Shown piece by piece: positions 37,801-46,420 of a stretch of 64,000 nt of DNA. This DNA comes from Methanococcoides methylutens MM1. GTDB taxonomy: Archaea > Halobacteriota > Methanosarcinia > Methanosarcinales > Methanosarcinaceae. The position numbers were made by a program, and so were the translations under genes. Within the stretch, counting starts at the first letter, position 1; the number at the start of each line of letters is the position of its first letter. The stretch spans positions 1,364,001-1,428,000 of the forward strand of contig NZ_CP009518.1 of NCBI RefSeq assembly GCF_000970325.1, read 5' to 3'. The notes under the pieces are model-generated. The model made no database searches and was not told the DNA's origin. It saw nothing but the letters and a program-made list of their open reading frames with translations.

Positions 37801-38061
37801 ATCTTCTTCATCAAATGGTATTCCATTATGACGAACCTCTAATCGATTAGGATATAATTCAAAATGAACCGATTTGGGATGTTTAGATTCTTTTTTCCCT
37901 AACCTCTCATAAGCATCTTCGGCATTCTGGAGAAGTTCATAAATGAAATGGGTTTTTTCACTATAGAGCTCTGTCAGCAATGTAGGTCCATATTCATTAA
38001 CAGCCGTACCATAAAGTCCAATATTTTCGTCCCTTATAAGATCATAAATGGTATCGTTCAT
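34837..38061 (-). CDS. GHKL (sacsin-like) ATPase fused to a C-terminal HNH endonuclease
   Basis: The 1074-residue protein starts with a GHKL ATPase domain (~1-200): LLQNAEDAYERLGK is the N-box, and QIGKFGIGFKSVYAYT the G2 box. The G1 box reads HNGIPF, a degenerate form of DxGxG. A long, mostly unassigned middle (~300-930) has no motif I can name. The C-terminus (~953-1000) is an HNH nuclease: CQLC...CPNCH with the VEAKNTHDWANMEFN active segment. The start ATG overlaps the helicase stop by 4 bases (ATGA), so the two genes are translationally coupled. Sacsin-type GHKL domains with nuclease ends occur in defence islands. The gene is A/T-rich. Confidence 0.85.
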   Translation of the reverse strand: MNDTIYDLIRDENIGLYGTAVNEYGPTLLTELYSEKTHFIYELLQNAEDAYERLGKKESKHPKSVHFELYPNRLEVRHNGIPFDEEDIKGICRLARGTKRQDISQIGKFGIGFKSVYAYTKSPEVYSGDYCFCINNYVHPHLIDQRYDVKSDQTLFIIPFNNDTIDSNESYLEIKSKLTNLGLRTLLFLKNIDEITWKVDGLDGKYYKKSNDESLFSWISLYSESNINIESREKWLKFSKTISIEDRKKSTVQIAYLVQTNKKSKKEHIVPANDTNLVVFFPTEKKTDLNFLIQGDFQTTTSRDNIYKNDWNKLLIKEIAILTAESLSKVKEMDLLDLSFLQTLPLDAETFEDDSTFLPVFQKVKEKLLGEEAFLPSYSGGYITAAKSVLASTQSLRELLSSTQLSILLRHENLQWLDGSITKDKTPLLKTYLVDELSIPEIDPDKFSRDFSVKFIEKQSDDWIKKFYAFLLDQKALWKKSYYSQGPLLFKNIIRLDNDAHVTPFDNNGKPNAYFPSEFRQRFPTIKDEIANDSKAKEFLENLGLLKPDKVAGVFDIILPLYSCNSISSINEKEHLQHIEWISSTIMSPADSERTEELLDALKLTPILYARNICTGDISFRKPSEIYLGELFTGNKDIDIFFEGNPDIWILDDLYSDLDIDITFYYKLGCISKIDNKCRSSSWNGYVTICNVHGWHKRGLDGFDPDFEIEGLQFALNSITVEKAIILWNLLKKNYKNISGIVETSTRKEYSNSTKSEKYSKSGDLLIENSWVPDKDHKFHNTSELMLSDLPKEFETESSDAKALAEKLNFKSGFEQQAEQYLKEKYPEIGEIISEIQSRKFTDGERKKVIEFIRSMDEIKDNSKKSSASEIRNKFEKSLTKGLESSVEDDEKLGWSSISPDEEDSVRENYGGKLSDRFNKTKIQQKKEIIKTSKIIDSIDPKYFLLEQYNGNCQLCNTKLNLGSNKQPYFEIFRLVEAKNTHDWANMEFNVICLCPNCHALMKHHPQRDLTNILEIAEKVLNYEVAPEEVEERMGDYYIVDVVVAGQMKHMYYTPVHMQKISAFIEKTNDESFA

Positions 38062-41000
38062 AATTGCTCCCCAACTTTAATGTGGACAATCGCTTCTAAA
38101 TTATAATCAAGTGATAATTCCTGACGATGCTGAAGTTCTTTGATTTTGCCCATATGTTTTGCTTTTTTACTATCAATTCTCCCTTTCATTAGACGCATAA
38201 ATCTTTCATCTGGTTTTTCCCCCTCAGCACTTTGTTTTTCAATATGTCTTTGTAAACTATTTTGTAGTTTTTCGACTTGTTTCTCACAGGATTCTGTCAA
38301 AGCGGTTATTCTACTATCAATTTTAAAGCGGTTTTCTTCCGAAGCGACACGACGTTTTTCTTCCAGAATTTCATCGAGATAATCTCTTGCGACTTCCAAT
38401 AACTCATAAACATCAATGTATTCTGATTCAATTGTTGGATTTTCAATTGAGTCATAAGCTAACAAGCGAGGGATTTTTTCAAATGAAGTTTCATAAACAG
38501 TTTTTGTATTGATATTCACTGGCAATCCTAAAAATTCAATCTCAGTTCTTAAGCCCTCCATACGTACTTCAAATAAAAATACAACATATTCTCCATTGAG
38601 AATATATGATTCAGATGGATTAATACTGAATCTAAATATCTTATATAATGCCTTTTCTTTTTCTAGTTGATGTGTCAAAAATCTTGACCAATATCCAGTA
38701 GGTGAAAGAAATATGTGATCTAGGCAAGTTTCTGCAAGCTGACCATCAAAAACAACTTTCACAGAACTTTTGGTATCAAACAATGCTTTAAGTTCATTGA
38801 AAGTCCCTTCGTTCCCTGGTTTTCTTGAAAATGTTTCTAGTTGGGTAATGATAGTAGGAGATAATTTTATAATGGCTCTACTTTCATCAAGTTTATCAAA
38901 ATTGCAATTCTCATGCATCAAAAGATAAGTTCGTGTTAAATCCATCGCATCGGATGGGCTGACGAAATCTCCTTTAGATATACTATTTATTGGTTTGACA
39001 AGATAATCGTCACCTAATAATTCAGTTCTATATTTTTCAAATTGTTCATATTCTGCTTTTGCTGCCTCAATTGCTTCCTGCAGACGTTGAGACATTTCAT
39101 CTTTTTGTTCATCAGAAAGGTTTCCAGAGATTATTGCCGTTTGAATATCAGCAATTTCTTTACCCATTATAGGTTCAAATGCGCCGATGCCTTCTTCCAC
39201 TAGATTGATTCGACGATAGAGACGATCATATATCTCTTCATCAACTGAATTTTTAATGAACATGTTTCCAACAATTATCTTATCGGCATTCTGTCCAAAT
39301 CGATCAATTCTCCCAATCCTCTGCTCTATCCTCATCGGATTATATGGAAGGTCGTAGTTGAAAATTGCATGACAGTACTGGAAATCGAGTCCTTCACCAC
39401 CGACTTCACTGGAAAGAAGAATATCATATTTCCCTTTTTCAAATGAATCCATCGTCTGAGACCTGTCAATGTCTTCTTTATTTTTCGCCACCTGCGAAAT
39501 TTTTCCATGAATAATTCCAACACTATACCCATCCTTTTCAAGACTTCTTTTCAGATGTTCCAGTGTCTCGACAAAAAATGAAAAAACTATAACTTGAGGA
39601 GTCTCAGGATTTAGAATTATCTTATCTAGCATCTTCTTAAACTGAGAATATTTGCTGTCAATATGGCAAATTTCCTCCAGTTCATCTAATAGCATTTGAA
39701 AATTCACTTTGAGGGACGGAGACAATATGGTTTTGTTAATTTCTGAATCATCTTCATATTCATTAATCTCGGATAAACTGGGTATATCAAAAACTCTATT
39801 ATCTCTTATTGAAGCTTCAAGGTAGTTTTTCATGGCTGGAATGCAGCTACTTATCATCCTGCGGTATGTATTTGTAATAAACCCGAGAATTTGTGGATCC
39901 CTTCCCATGGACAAATAATAATTCTGTATTACTTCTAATGCATGATCTTGAAACCTCAGTTCTTTATCCGAGAGGGTGACTGGTAATTCTAGCACTTCTC
40001 TATGAACCTGATGCTCTAACGCCTCTCTTTTACGAGTTCGTGTAAATGAATAACTGAGTGGGTTTAATGACACTAATAATCTGTCATACCTTACCAACTC
40101 TTCAGGAGAAAGAATCTCTTCCTTATTTAGCCTCTGAATAAAGTCAACAATCTCTTCGTGTTGCGATATTATTTTACCCAAAGGATCGCTTGCAAGCTCC
40201 ACAAATTGAAAAACGATCTCAGATCTCTTTTCAACTGTGTTTTGAGATAATAAACGTCTTATTCGATTTATTATAACAACCGGTCTGTATAAAGCTTCAA
40301 ATGTTGCCCGATCTGGAAAAGCAACTTTGTTAAGAATATGCATTTGATTGTACAAATCATCGCTACTGAGATTCAAAGGTGTAGCTGAAAGCATGAGCAT
40401 CATTTCAGCCATATCACTCAACGCGCTTCCCAATTTATTGCTGTCGGTATCAGGATTTCTCATATGATGTGCTTCATCGATTACAACTAAATCAAATGTT
40501 GCCGCTTCTCTCCTCGAATCCAATTCGTTTAAGAGATCGAGATATTCTTTTCTCCTGAATAGTTGTAAACCAACTATAGAAAAAGCATATTTTCTTGGAA
40601 AAATACCATCTTGTATGGCACTGTTCAAGACATAGCTAAGTTTTTTACCATCGAGTACTTCGAAGTCTAAAAAGAAACGCTCTTTCATCTCCCGTGCCCA
40701 TTTTTGGGTAAGGGAATTCGGGCAGACTATTAATATAGGTGTACTATGTGTCAATCTTTCTCTTGCAAGCATTTCAGTTACAATGATTCCCGTTTCAATG
40801 GTTTTGCCTACTCCAACCTCATCGGCTATGAAAAGTCTTTCATCAGAGTTAGGAGATATAAACTTTAACAAAGGCTTGAATTGATACGGATTAAAAATCG
40901 TTTTACTACCCAGATAACTGTAAAGATTACTTTCAAGTGGTTTGGAGAGCCGAAACCATGTTTGAAATATTTTATATTGAGAACTGTCTCCTAATTCATC

Positions 41001-41711
41001 TTGATAAAAATTCTCAAGAATGTCATCTTCTGGGTCTGAATACAGCTCTAGATACTTTTCAGCGAATGTACGTGTTTTCCCATCTACCGTCACCTGGTAA
41101 GAGAAATCTCTCGAACCTTTAATTACTTTATTAATAGTTCCAATTTTTCTTGTACTGGTCACTATTACATTGTTTCCTGCCTCAAAAATGGGTTGTTTGG
41201 ACATCGAATCCACCTCGATAAATTGATCTGTTTTCTGGGATTTTACCCATAAGCCTTCAAAGTTTGAAATTAATTTTATAGCCTCAGGATCATTTACTCT
41301 GTGAACAACAGACGAGGCAAATTCAATATTTTTGAAGAAACCAGATGCTGTGACATTAACAGAGCCAATAACAGCTTTAACTTCATTATCTGTACGAAAA
41401 ATATAATTTTTACTATGAAAAAATTCTTCACTTGAATAAATACGTGCTTCTACGCCAGGAAGTTCCAAAATTTGATTCAATATCTCAAATCGTTTCTCAG
41501 GAGTTGGAGCGAATCTATCACTCAATAATATTTTGATGTTTATATCGTGGTTCACTATTGAGTTTGCCAGAGTATGAGATAATCTCTTAAGAAAATCTAC
41601 CCCATAAGATCCAAAGTAAGCTGAAGAGATAGCACATTCAATCGCCCCTCTTGCAATCGCTAAAATTTCATCTTCCCAATCAGCTGAGATATACTTGAAA
41701 TTTTTAATCAT
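38058..41711 (-). CDS. PLD-domain SNF2-type helicase
   Basis: The protein has 1217 residues. Residues ~1-160 are a phospholipase-D-type domain with His99, Lys101, Asp108 and GSVN at 116-119: one complete HxK(x)D(x)GSxN half-site, as in single-motif PLD nucleases. The helicase follows: Walker A DEVGVGKT at 297-304, DEAH at 412-415, then RecA2 motifs with SSEVGGEGLDFQ and RIEQRIGRIDRFGQ. The C-terminal ~300 residues are a coiled-coil tail. It is the first gene of an operon with the GHKL-HNH gene. A PLD-linked helicase fits DNA cutting coupled to translocation. Confidence 0.9.
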   Translation of the reverse strand: MIKNFKYISADWEDEILAIARGAIECAISSAYFGSYGVDFLKRLSHTLANSIVNHDINIKILLSDRFAPTPEKRFEILNQILELPGVEARIYSSEEFFHSKNYIFRTDNEVKAVIGSVNVTASGFFKNIEFASSVVHRVNDPEAIKLISNFEGLWVKSQKTDQFIEVDSMSKQPIFEAGNNVIVTSTRKIGTINKVIKGSRDFSYQVTVDGKTRTFAEKYLELYSDPEDDILENFYQDELGDSSQYKIFQTWFRLSKPLESNLYSYLGSKTIFNPYQFKPLLKFISPNSDERLFIADEVGVGKTIETGIIVTEMLARERLTHSTPILIVCPNSLTQKWAREMKERFFLDFEVLDGKKLSYVLNSAIQDGIFPRKYAFSIVGLQLFRRKEYLDLLNELDSRREAATFDLVVIDEAHHMRNPDTDSNKLGSALSDMAEMMLMLSATPLNLSSDDLYNQMHILNKVAFPDRATFEALYRPVVIINRIRRLLSQNTVEKRSEIVFQFVELASDPLGKIISQHEEIVDFIQRLNKEEILSPEELVRYDRLLVSLNPLSYSFTRTRKREALEHQVHREVLELPVTLSDKELRFQDHALEVIQNYYLSMGRDPQILGFITNTYRRMISSCIPAMKNYLEASIRDNRVFDIPSLSEINEYEDDSEINKTILSPSLKVNFQMLLDELEEICHIDSKYSQFKKMLDKIILNPETPQVIVFSFFVETLEHLKRSLEKDGYSVGIIHGKISQVAKNKEDIDRSQTMDSFEKGKYDILLSSEVGGEGLDFQYCHAIFNYDLPYNPMRIEQRIGRIDRFGQNADKIIVGNMFIKNSVDEEIYDRLYRRINLVEEGIGAFEPIMGKEIADIQTAIISGNLSDEQKDEMSQRLQEAIEAAKAEYEQFEKYRTELLGDDYLVKPINSISKGDFVSPSDAMDLTRTYLLMHENCNFDKLDESRAIIKLSPTIITQLETFSRKPGNEGTFNELKALFDTKSSVKVVFDGQLAETCLDHIFLSPTGYWSRFLTHQLEKEKALYKIFRFSINPSESYILNGEYVVFLFEVRMEGLRTEIEFLGLPVNINTKTVYETSFEKIPRLLAYDSIENPTIESEYIDVYELLEVARDYLDEILEEKRRVASEENRFKIDSRITALTESCEKQVEKLQNSLQRHIEKQSAEGEKPDERFMRLMKGRIDSKKAKHMGKIKELQHRQELSLDYNLEAIVHIKVGEQL

Positions 41712-42017
41712 ATGAAGATTCCAGCAAGTTTATACAACAATTTGAAATTATTTGATTATATATAATATTTTATTGAGAGATTTGCATTATCAAATAAAAT
41801 CCAACGATTAAAAAGCCTCTTTTCTAGACTAAACTAATCAGTGAAAATTTTAATAATAAAGACACCTGTTTATGTTTGAACTACAAATAAAAATTTATAC
41901 CCTATTTTGTCTAAAAAGTATTTAAAATTTATGACATAGTTATCTTTGAATTCATATGGGCAATTCAGTTATCAGCCATCAGAAATTACACCATCACTTT
42001 CGAATTATTATGGAATT
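41712..42017. other. A/T-rich spacer upstream of the helicase operon
   Basis: No ORF of credible length was found. The minus strand should hold the promoter of the helicase/GHKL operon; several A/T boxes (for example near 41760-41775) are possible TATA elements, none decisive. Confidence 0.4.
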
Positions 42018-42163
42018 GCAACATTTGGGTATCAGTATCCTGCAATTATTAATACAACGATTGGGTGTATTGGGTTGTTGCTTCTTGGTTAGGCTTATCT
42101 GTTGATTTCAAAAAGGAAGAGGATGGGGCATTGAGTGAAGTTGGGCGGGGGCGGGATTCAAGA
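42018..42163 (+). pseudogene. TspO-like 3'-end remnant (copy C)
   Basis: From about 42024 the sequence matches the last ~140 bases of the TspO-like gene, including CAGTATCCTG, ACGATTGGGTGTATTGGGTTGTTGCTTCTTGG and the tail GATGGGGCATTGAGTGAAG. It differs from copies A and B by an in-frame TAG (GGTTAGGCT) in the last helix, so it is dead. The end abuts the mcrC stop. Confidence 0.85.
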
Positions 42164-42164
42164 T

Positions 42165-43196
42165 TCATGCTATTATTTCTAACAAATCATTCTTGATGTA
42201 ATGCCAATCCTGATTGAGATTTATTGACATTATCCTGATCCTGTGATTTTCGTAATTGTAACAAAAACTAAAGTTACTCTCAACAGCTGGATATAATAAA
42301 ATTCCTTCACACGATTTGGTGATTTCCGACTCTGATTCTTGATTTTTCAGGTAGGAGAACAACTGATATAGGTTATTTGAATTTATTTTTTCTTGCGAAA
42401 ATCTGGTCTTAAGAGCTTCTTTATAGTATTTGGTATCAATTATTATTTTTCTTGAAGCCGATTGCAATGAAATATCAGTAATCATTATTGGCAACATTGA
42501 TAAATCATTTTCATTTTCAGATGTTAATTTCCAGTTTATCTCTTCGATTTTTACATTGAATTCTGATTGTTCAATTTTATAGAAATTTCTAACAAATGAC
42601 TCAAACAATCTTGCCATTGCCTTTTCTTCTCGCAAGAAATCTTTAAATTTGTAGTCTCCTGATGATTCATCAATAAACAAATTCTCATTGATAATCTGAC
42701 ACACTTTCAGTGAAAAATCATAATTGTAATTGTTTCTATGTAATCTGATTTGTTTAAAATGAGAATTCCTAATTTTAATTTCTGAAATTGGAGGGAGTTT
42801 AATTAGAAGTCTATGTAATTCATCTTTTAGTTCTCCATCGAGGTGATTTATCCTCAGAAGATTAGAAATTGTTGTTTTCAAAATCTGGTTATGTAAAATA
42901 TCATAATCAAATTCGTCATATACACAAACTGTTTTACTTGAATGAAGAGTATTTCTTTTAACAGAAGCAGAAAGATCTAATTTTCCTTTTATTCCATTTA
43001 CAACGTATTCATTTTCAACGTAATAACGATCTAAACCCTGTTTTAATAATCTTGATGTACTATTAATTAGGATTTTAGCAAATAGATCGATAAGCTCGGT
43101 GCTACTGATTGCTCTAACATCGACAATATCGCTTTCATCAAGCTTATTCCAAGCATAACATAAAAGATAATAAAGATTTTCAATTGGAATTGGCAT
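42165..43196 (-). CDS. mcrC: McrC-like component of the McrBC restriction system
   Basis: The 343-residue protein starts PIPIENLYYLLCYAW, as McrC proteins do. Its C-terminal half is a PD-(D/E)XK nuclease with IIDTKYYKEAL carrying the catalytic Asp and Lys; the first Asp is in the TDISL strand before it. McrC is the nuclease partner of McrB and cuts DNA with modified bases. The gene starts 8 bases after the mcrB stop in the same operon. Confidence 0.9.
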   Translation of the reverse strand: MPIPIENLYYLLCYAWNKLDESDIVDVRAISSTELIDLFAKILINSTSRLLKQGLDRYYVENEYVVNGIKGKLDLSASVKRNTLHSSKTVCVYDEFDYDILHNQILKTTISNLLRINHLDGELKDELHRLLIKLPPISEIKIRNSHFKQIRLHRNNYNYDFSLKVCQIINENLFIDESSGDYKFKDFLREEKAMARLFESFVRNFYKIEQSEFNVKIEEINWKLTSENENDLSMLPIMITDISLQSASRKIIIDTKYYKEALKTRFSQEKINSNNLYQLFSYLKNQESESEITKSCEGILLYPAVESNFSFCYNYENHRIRIMSINLNQDWHYIKNDLLEIIA

Positions 43197-43204
43197 GTCT
43201 CTGA

Positions 43205-45763
43205 TCAGTCTAATAAACGATTTATCGCAGCTTGAGACTTTTCTATATCATCAAACCAGTATTCTTCTAAAAGAGGCTGAATTTCGTAATTTACGATATC
43301 TTCAAACCATTCATTTTCAGATTTGTCTTTCTTATTGTTGCAGAAAAAGCTGTGGCCTATCTGGAAACCTTCTCCAAGATTCTTATCGGACTTTATTTTT
43401 CCATTCAAAGAGTTGATCTTTGAAATCATATTGTCTACAAAACCTTTTGAAAAACTTTGTGAGATAAGCAAATCAATAAATTTCTGATTAAACTTTGGTC
43501 CTAATGGAATAAACCTGAACCTTCTTCTCAAAGCATAATCAACGATAGCGAGCGAACGATCAGCAGTGTTCATCGTACCGATCAAATAAAGATTTTCAGG
43601 AACAAAAAACGCTGCATCGTCTTTTTCAGAATAAGTTAAATGCACCTTATACTTACCCCGCTTGTCGGTTTCTATCAACATCATCAATTCTCCGAAAATC
43701 TTGCTAAGATTTCCTCTGTTGATTTCATCAATGATGAAGAAATACTTGTTATCAGGATCATTCTCTGCTTTTTTGCAAAAATTGTAAAAAATACCGTTCT
43801 TTACTTTAAAGGTATTTCCTGATGGCCGAATACCCTGAATAAAGTCTTCATATGAATACGATTGGTGGAACTGAACCATTTCAATTTTTGTATCATCGGT
43901 ACTCTTCATAATTTCATAAGCAATTTTTTTGGCGACAAAGGTTTTGCCTACACCTGGAGGACCCTGCAATACAACGTTCTTCTTAATTTCAAGTGCATCT
44001 AATATAGTCTTAAGTTCAGAATCTTCAATAAAAGGTTTCTCAGGATCTGTAGAAAATGAATATTCTTTGATATCGATTATTTCTTTTTCTAATTCGTTAT
44101 TGATATTCCTTTCATCTATAAGATCCCTAATAATATCAAATTCTTCAGCTGTCAAGCTGAATAAGCTTCCTTGATTATTTTTAATAACTTCACAGTCTTC
44201 TAGCCCTTTTGTTTCCTTTAGATCATCCCAGGTAATGGTATCTGTGACTAATTCCTTTATTTCAAAACTGATTATTTCGTCTTCGTTCTCATCGTTATGT
44301 AGCCCCTCCACAATTTCAAATATTCCTTTGATTTGCTTAACAGGCGTACTTTCATAACCAATTACAAGATCTCCCGGTGCCACCTCTTCGAAATATTTGT
44401 ACACCCTTCTTTTGTTGCCTTTGCTATTATGGGATGTATAGGACTGGATATCCCCTAACTCATAGCTGTCAATTTTCCAGATTTTTGGATTTGCATTTAA
44501 CCACCAATAATTTTGAGTCCCATAATCACTTGGCAATACTTTTGTGGGAGGGAGAGTCTCTTTTCCAGCTTCTAATTCATCAAATATTTTTCTATAAGAA
44601 GCATCGGCATCGATATATTTTTCTTTAATTCTTTCCCATTTAAGAGTTGGCGAAAATGTATCTGCTCTAAAAATAGTTTTCTCAAAATCGATTTGTCGAT
44701 TTATGAGCCATTTTACTTTCCTAATATGTTTATATTCAGTTCTTTCATCATCAAAAACATATTCTCCTTCTATTACTCCAATTCCCAAACATTTTTTTCT
44801 GCCTTTGTTAGCAACAATTATATCACCAATACTTGCATCACGAAAACTTTCAATATTCCAGATCTGATTGGAAATGGAAGAATTCTCAACATTCAAAGTT
44901 TCAGCAAGTTCCTCAGTTGTATATTTATTGAGATCTCCTAGCCCATCCCAGCCTATTGCAATTATGCCTTCTTTATAAAACTCATCCCAACGGCTAGCAT
45001 TTTCACCAGGCGCAAATTTCCAATAATCAATAAGTAAATTGTTTTTATTTGCAGCCTCTTCTTTTGAGGATTCCAGTTGTTCAATAACCTCTTCGATAGT
45101 ATTAAACTCATCAACTGTATTGGAAGCTTTATCATTTATATCCGAGCCAGGAGCGATTCCAGCTTCCATAATTTGGTCATGGATACGTAAAAATAATTGG
45201 TAGGATTTGCGATGAGACACCCTTTTTTTAGGAAACAAAGCAATCCAGGAAGAGGAAGCACCGTAATTTTGTGCCCCTTCGAATCCAACAATGTGCTTTT
45301 TGTAGAATTCTAATTTCAGCGTATTCATTAGCTCTTCTGCGATGTTTTCAAGAGCATTATCGGATTCTTCTTCATCTGCTGATCGATAAAAGAATGGGAA
45401 AAGAATACTGAAATATTTCGCCCAGTTCACGAAAGGGCTTTTCTTTTTTTCAGGATAACGAATCAATCCGTTTAATATTGATTCATCATATTTCGAAAAG
45501 TAATCTGTATCTTTTGCAATTATTTTCTCTTTAATAAATTCGATTAATTCAGTTGTTACTGTATTCTTATATTTTATATTGTTCAATATTTCAAGACGCA
45601 AAAGATTTACTGGCTGGAATCTGTCACGCGTATAGTGATTAATAAGTTGATCTACAATTTCAGAGTCAAGGTCATTTAATTGTTCGAAAAGATAACTTTC
45701 ACTTTCTTCTAGCTTTTTTAACCTTTTAGCATGTCCCTGAATAATATCAATCGATTCTTGCAT
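43205..45763 (-). CDS. mcrB: McrB-like GTPase with two PUA/EVE-type modified-base readers
   Basis: The protein has 852 residues. The first ~240 residues are helical with no clear assignment. Two modified-base-reading modules follow: ~245-390 (YWKFAPGENASRWDEF and later GDIIVANKG), and ~420-500 (NYWWLNANPKIWKI, GDLVIGYESTP), of EVE/PUA type. The AAA+ GTPase starts about 590: Walker A GPPGVGKT (~601), Walker B FFIIDEINRG (~675), and MNTADRS (~731), the McrB GTP signature. ATG 45763 was chosen because GGGTG lies five bases upstream. Confidence 0.92.
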   Translation of the reverse strand: MQESIDIIQGHAKRLKKLEESESYLFEQLNDLDSEIVDQLINHYTRDRFQPVNLLRLEILNNIKYKNTVTTELIEFIKEKIIAKDTDYFSKYDESILNGLIRYPEKKKSPFVNWAKYFSILFPFFYRSADEEESDNALENIAEELMNTLKLEFYKKHIVGFEGAQNYGASSSWIALFPKKRVSHRKSYQLFLRIHDQIMEAGIAPGSDINDKASNTVDEFNTIEEVIEQLESSKEEAANKNNLLIDYWKFAPGENASRWDEFYKEGIIAIGWDGLGDLNKYTTEELAETLNVENSSISNQIWNIESFRDASIGDIIVANKGRKKCLGIGVIEGEYVFDDERTEYKHIRKVKWLINRQIDFEKTIFRADTFSPTLKWERIKEKYIDADASYRKIFDELEAGKETLPPTKVLPSDYGTQNYWWLNANPKIWKIDSYELGDIQSYTSHNSKGNKRRVYKYFEEVAPGDLVIGYESTPVKQIKGIFEIVEGLHNDENEDEIISFEIKELVTDTITWDDLKETKGLEDCEVIKNNQGSLFSLTAEEFDIIRDLIDERNINNELEKEIIDIKEYSFSTDPEKPFIEDSELKTILDALEIKKNVVLQGPPGVGKTFVAKKIAYEIMKSTDDTKIEMVQFHQSYSYEDFIQGIRPSGNTFKVKNGIFYNFCKKAENDPDNKYFFIIDEINRGNLSKIFGELMMLIETDKRGKYKVHLTYSEKDDAAFFVPENLYLIGTMNTADRSLAIVDYALRRRFRFIPLGPKFNQKFIDLLISQSFSKGFVDNMISKINSLNGKIKSDKNLGEGFQIGHSFFCNNKKDKSENEWFEDIVNYEIQPLLEEYWFDDIEKSQAAINRLLD

Positions 45764-45923
45764 TTTCGCACCCACTCTGAAAATTGATCATACAGTAATT
45801 ACCACTATTAATATCGTTATTGTAAGAATATATTTAAGATTAAGATTGGCAGCCAAGATTAAGCAAATCGTTCTTTGTTTTGATTTATTCAATCAAAATA
45901 TACACTCATTGAACATATGATAG

Positions 45924-45942
45924 ATATTCTCAATGAGAATAT
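45924..45942. repeat. 8-bp perfect palindromic stem (ATATTCTC - AAT - GAGAATAT)
   Basis: The sequence lies in the divergent spacer between mcrB and the cas1 remnant, about 160 bases upstream of the mcrB start. It may be a regulator's operator; no binding data exist. Confidence 0.3.
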
Positions 45943-45968
45943 ATATTTTCCTATTTTTGATCACTTAA

Positions 45969-46420
45969 AATTCATTGATCTTGAATATGTGCTCAAATAG
46001 CATAGACAAGAAGGACTCCATTAGGACAGAGAATTATTCAATGAAGCTCAGGCCCAGTGGGGCTAAGAAACTGACTGAAGAAATCAGTTGGTGGTTCAAT
46101 AAAAGAGTTAGATATCAAAACAAAATCCAATGTGGAGCTATGTTATTCTCCTGAAAGCTAGAGAATTAGCTTATTATTTGACTGGTAAACGAAAAGAAAT
46201 CGACTTTTTGGAACCACAATATACGACAAAACGACAGGATTCAAGCGACATGCGACAGAAGATCCTCAGTATATCGTATTCTGATTGGAAAAAGCTAGGT
46301 TTTTCAAAAGGAACATTACATTATATGAAGAAAAATGCCGAAGCTGATAAGCATTTTATGCTTAATGCACATGTAAGAGAACGCTTGAATCAATGGGAAA
46401 AACTTGTCGCAAACGGTTAA
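45969..46420 (+). pseudogene. cas1: cas1 3'-end remnant with one frameshift
   Basis: Joined across one shift near 46131-46134, the two frames give ~150 residues like the C-terminus of CRISPR-associated Cas1. The first frame, open from 45969, ends ...RYQNKIQC; the second (ATG 46130) goes on WSYVILLKARELAYYLTGKR, then LGFSKGTLHYMKKNA and the end. One lost base (TGT-TGG to TGT-GG) explains the break. The first ~200 residues, and the catalytic part, are missing. Upstream is a stop and no cas gene. It marks a lost CRISPR-Cas locus. Confidence 0.75.

Noticed and set aside
46130-46420. Stand-alone 96-residue gene
   Set aside because: It reads on from the preceding frame after one lost base and matches the Cas1 C-terminus, so it is the end of a pseudogene, not a gene.
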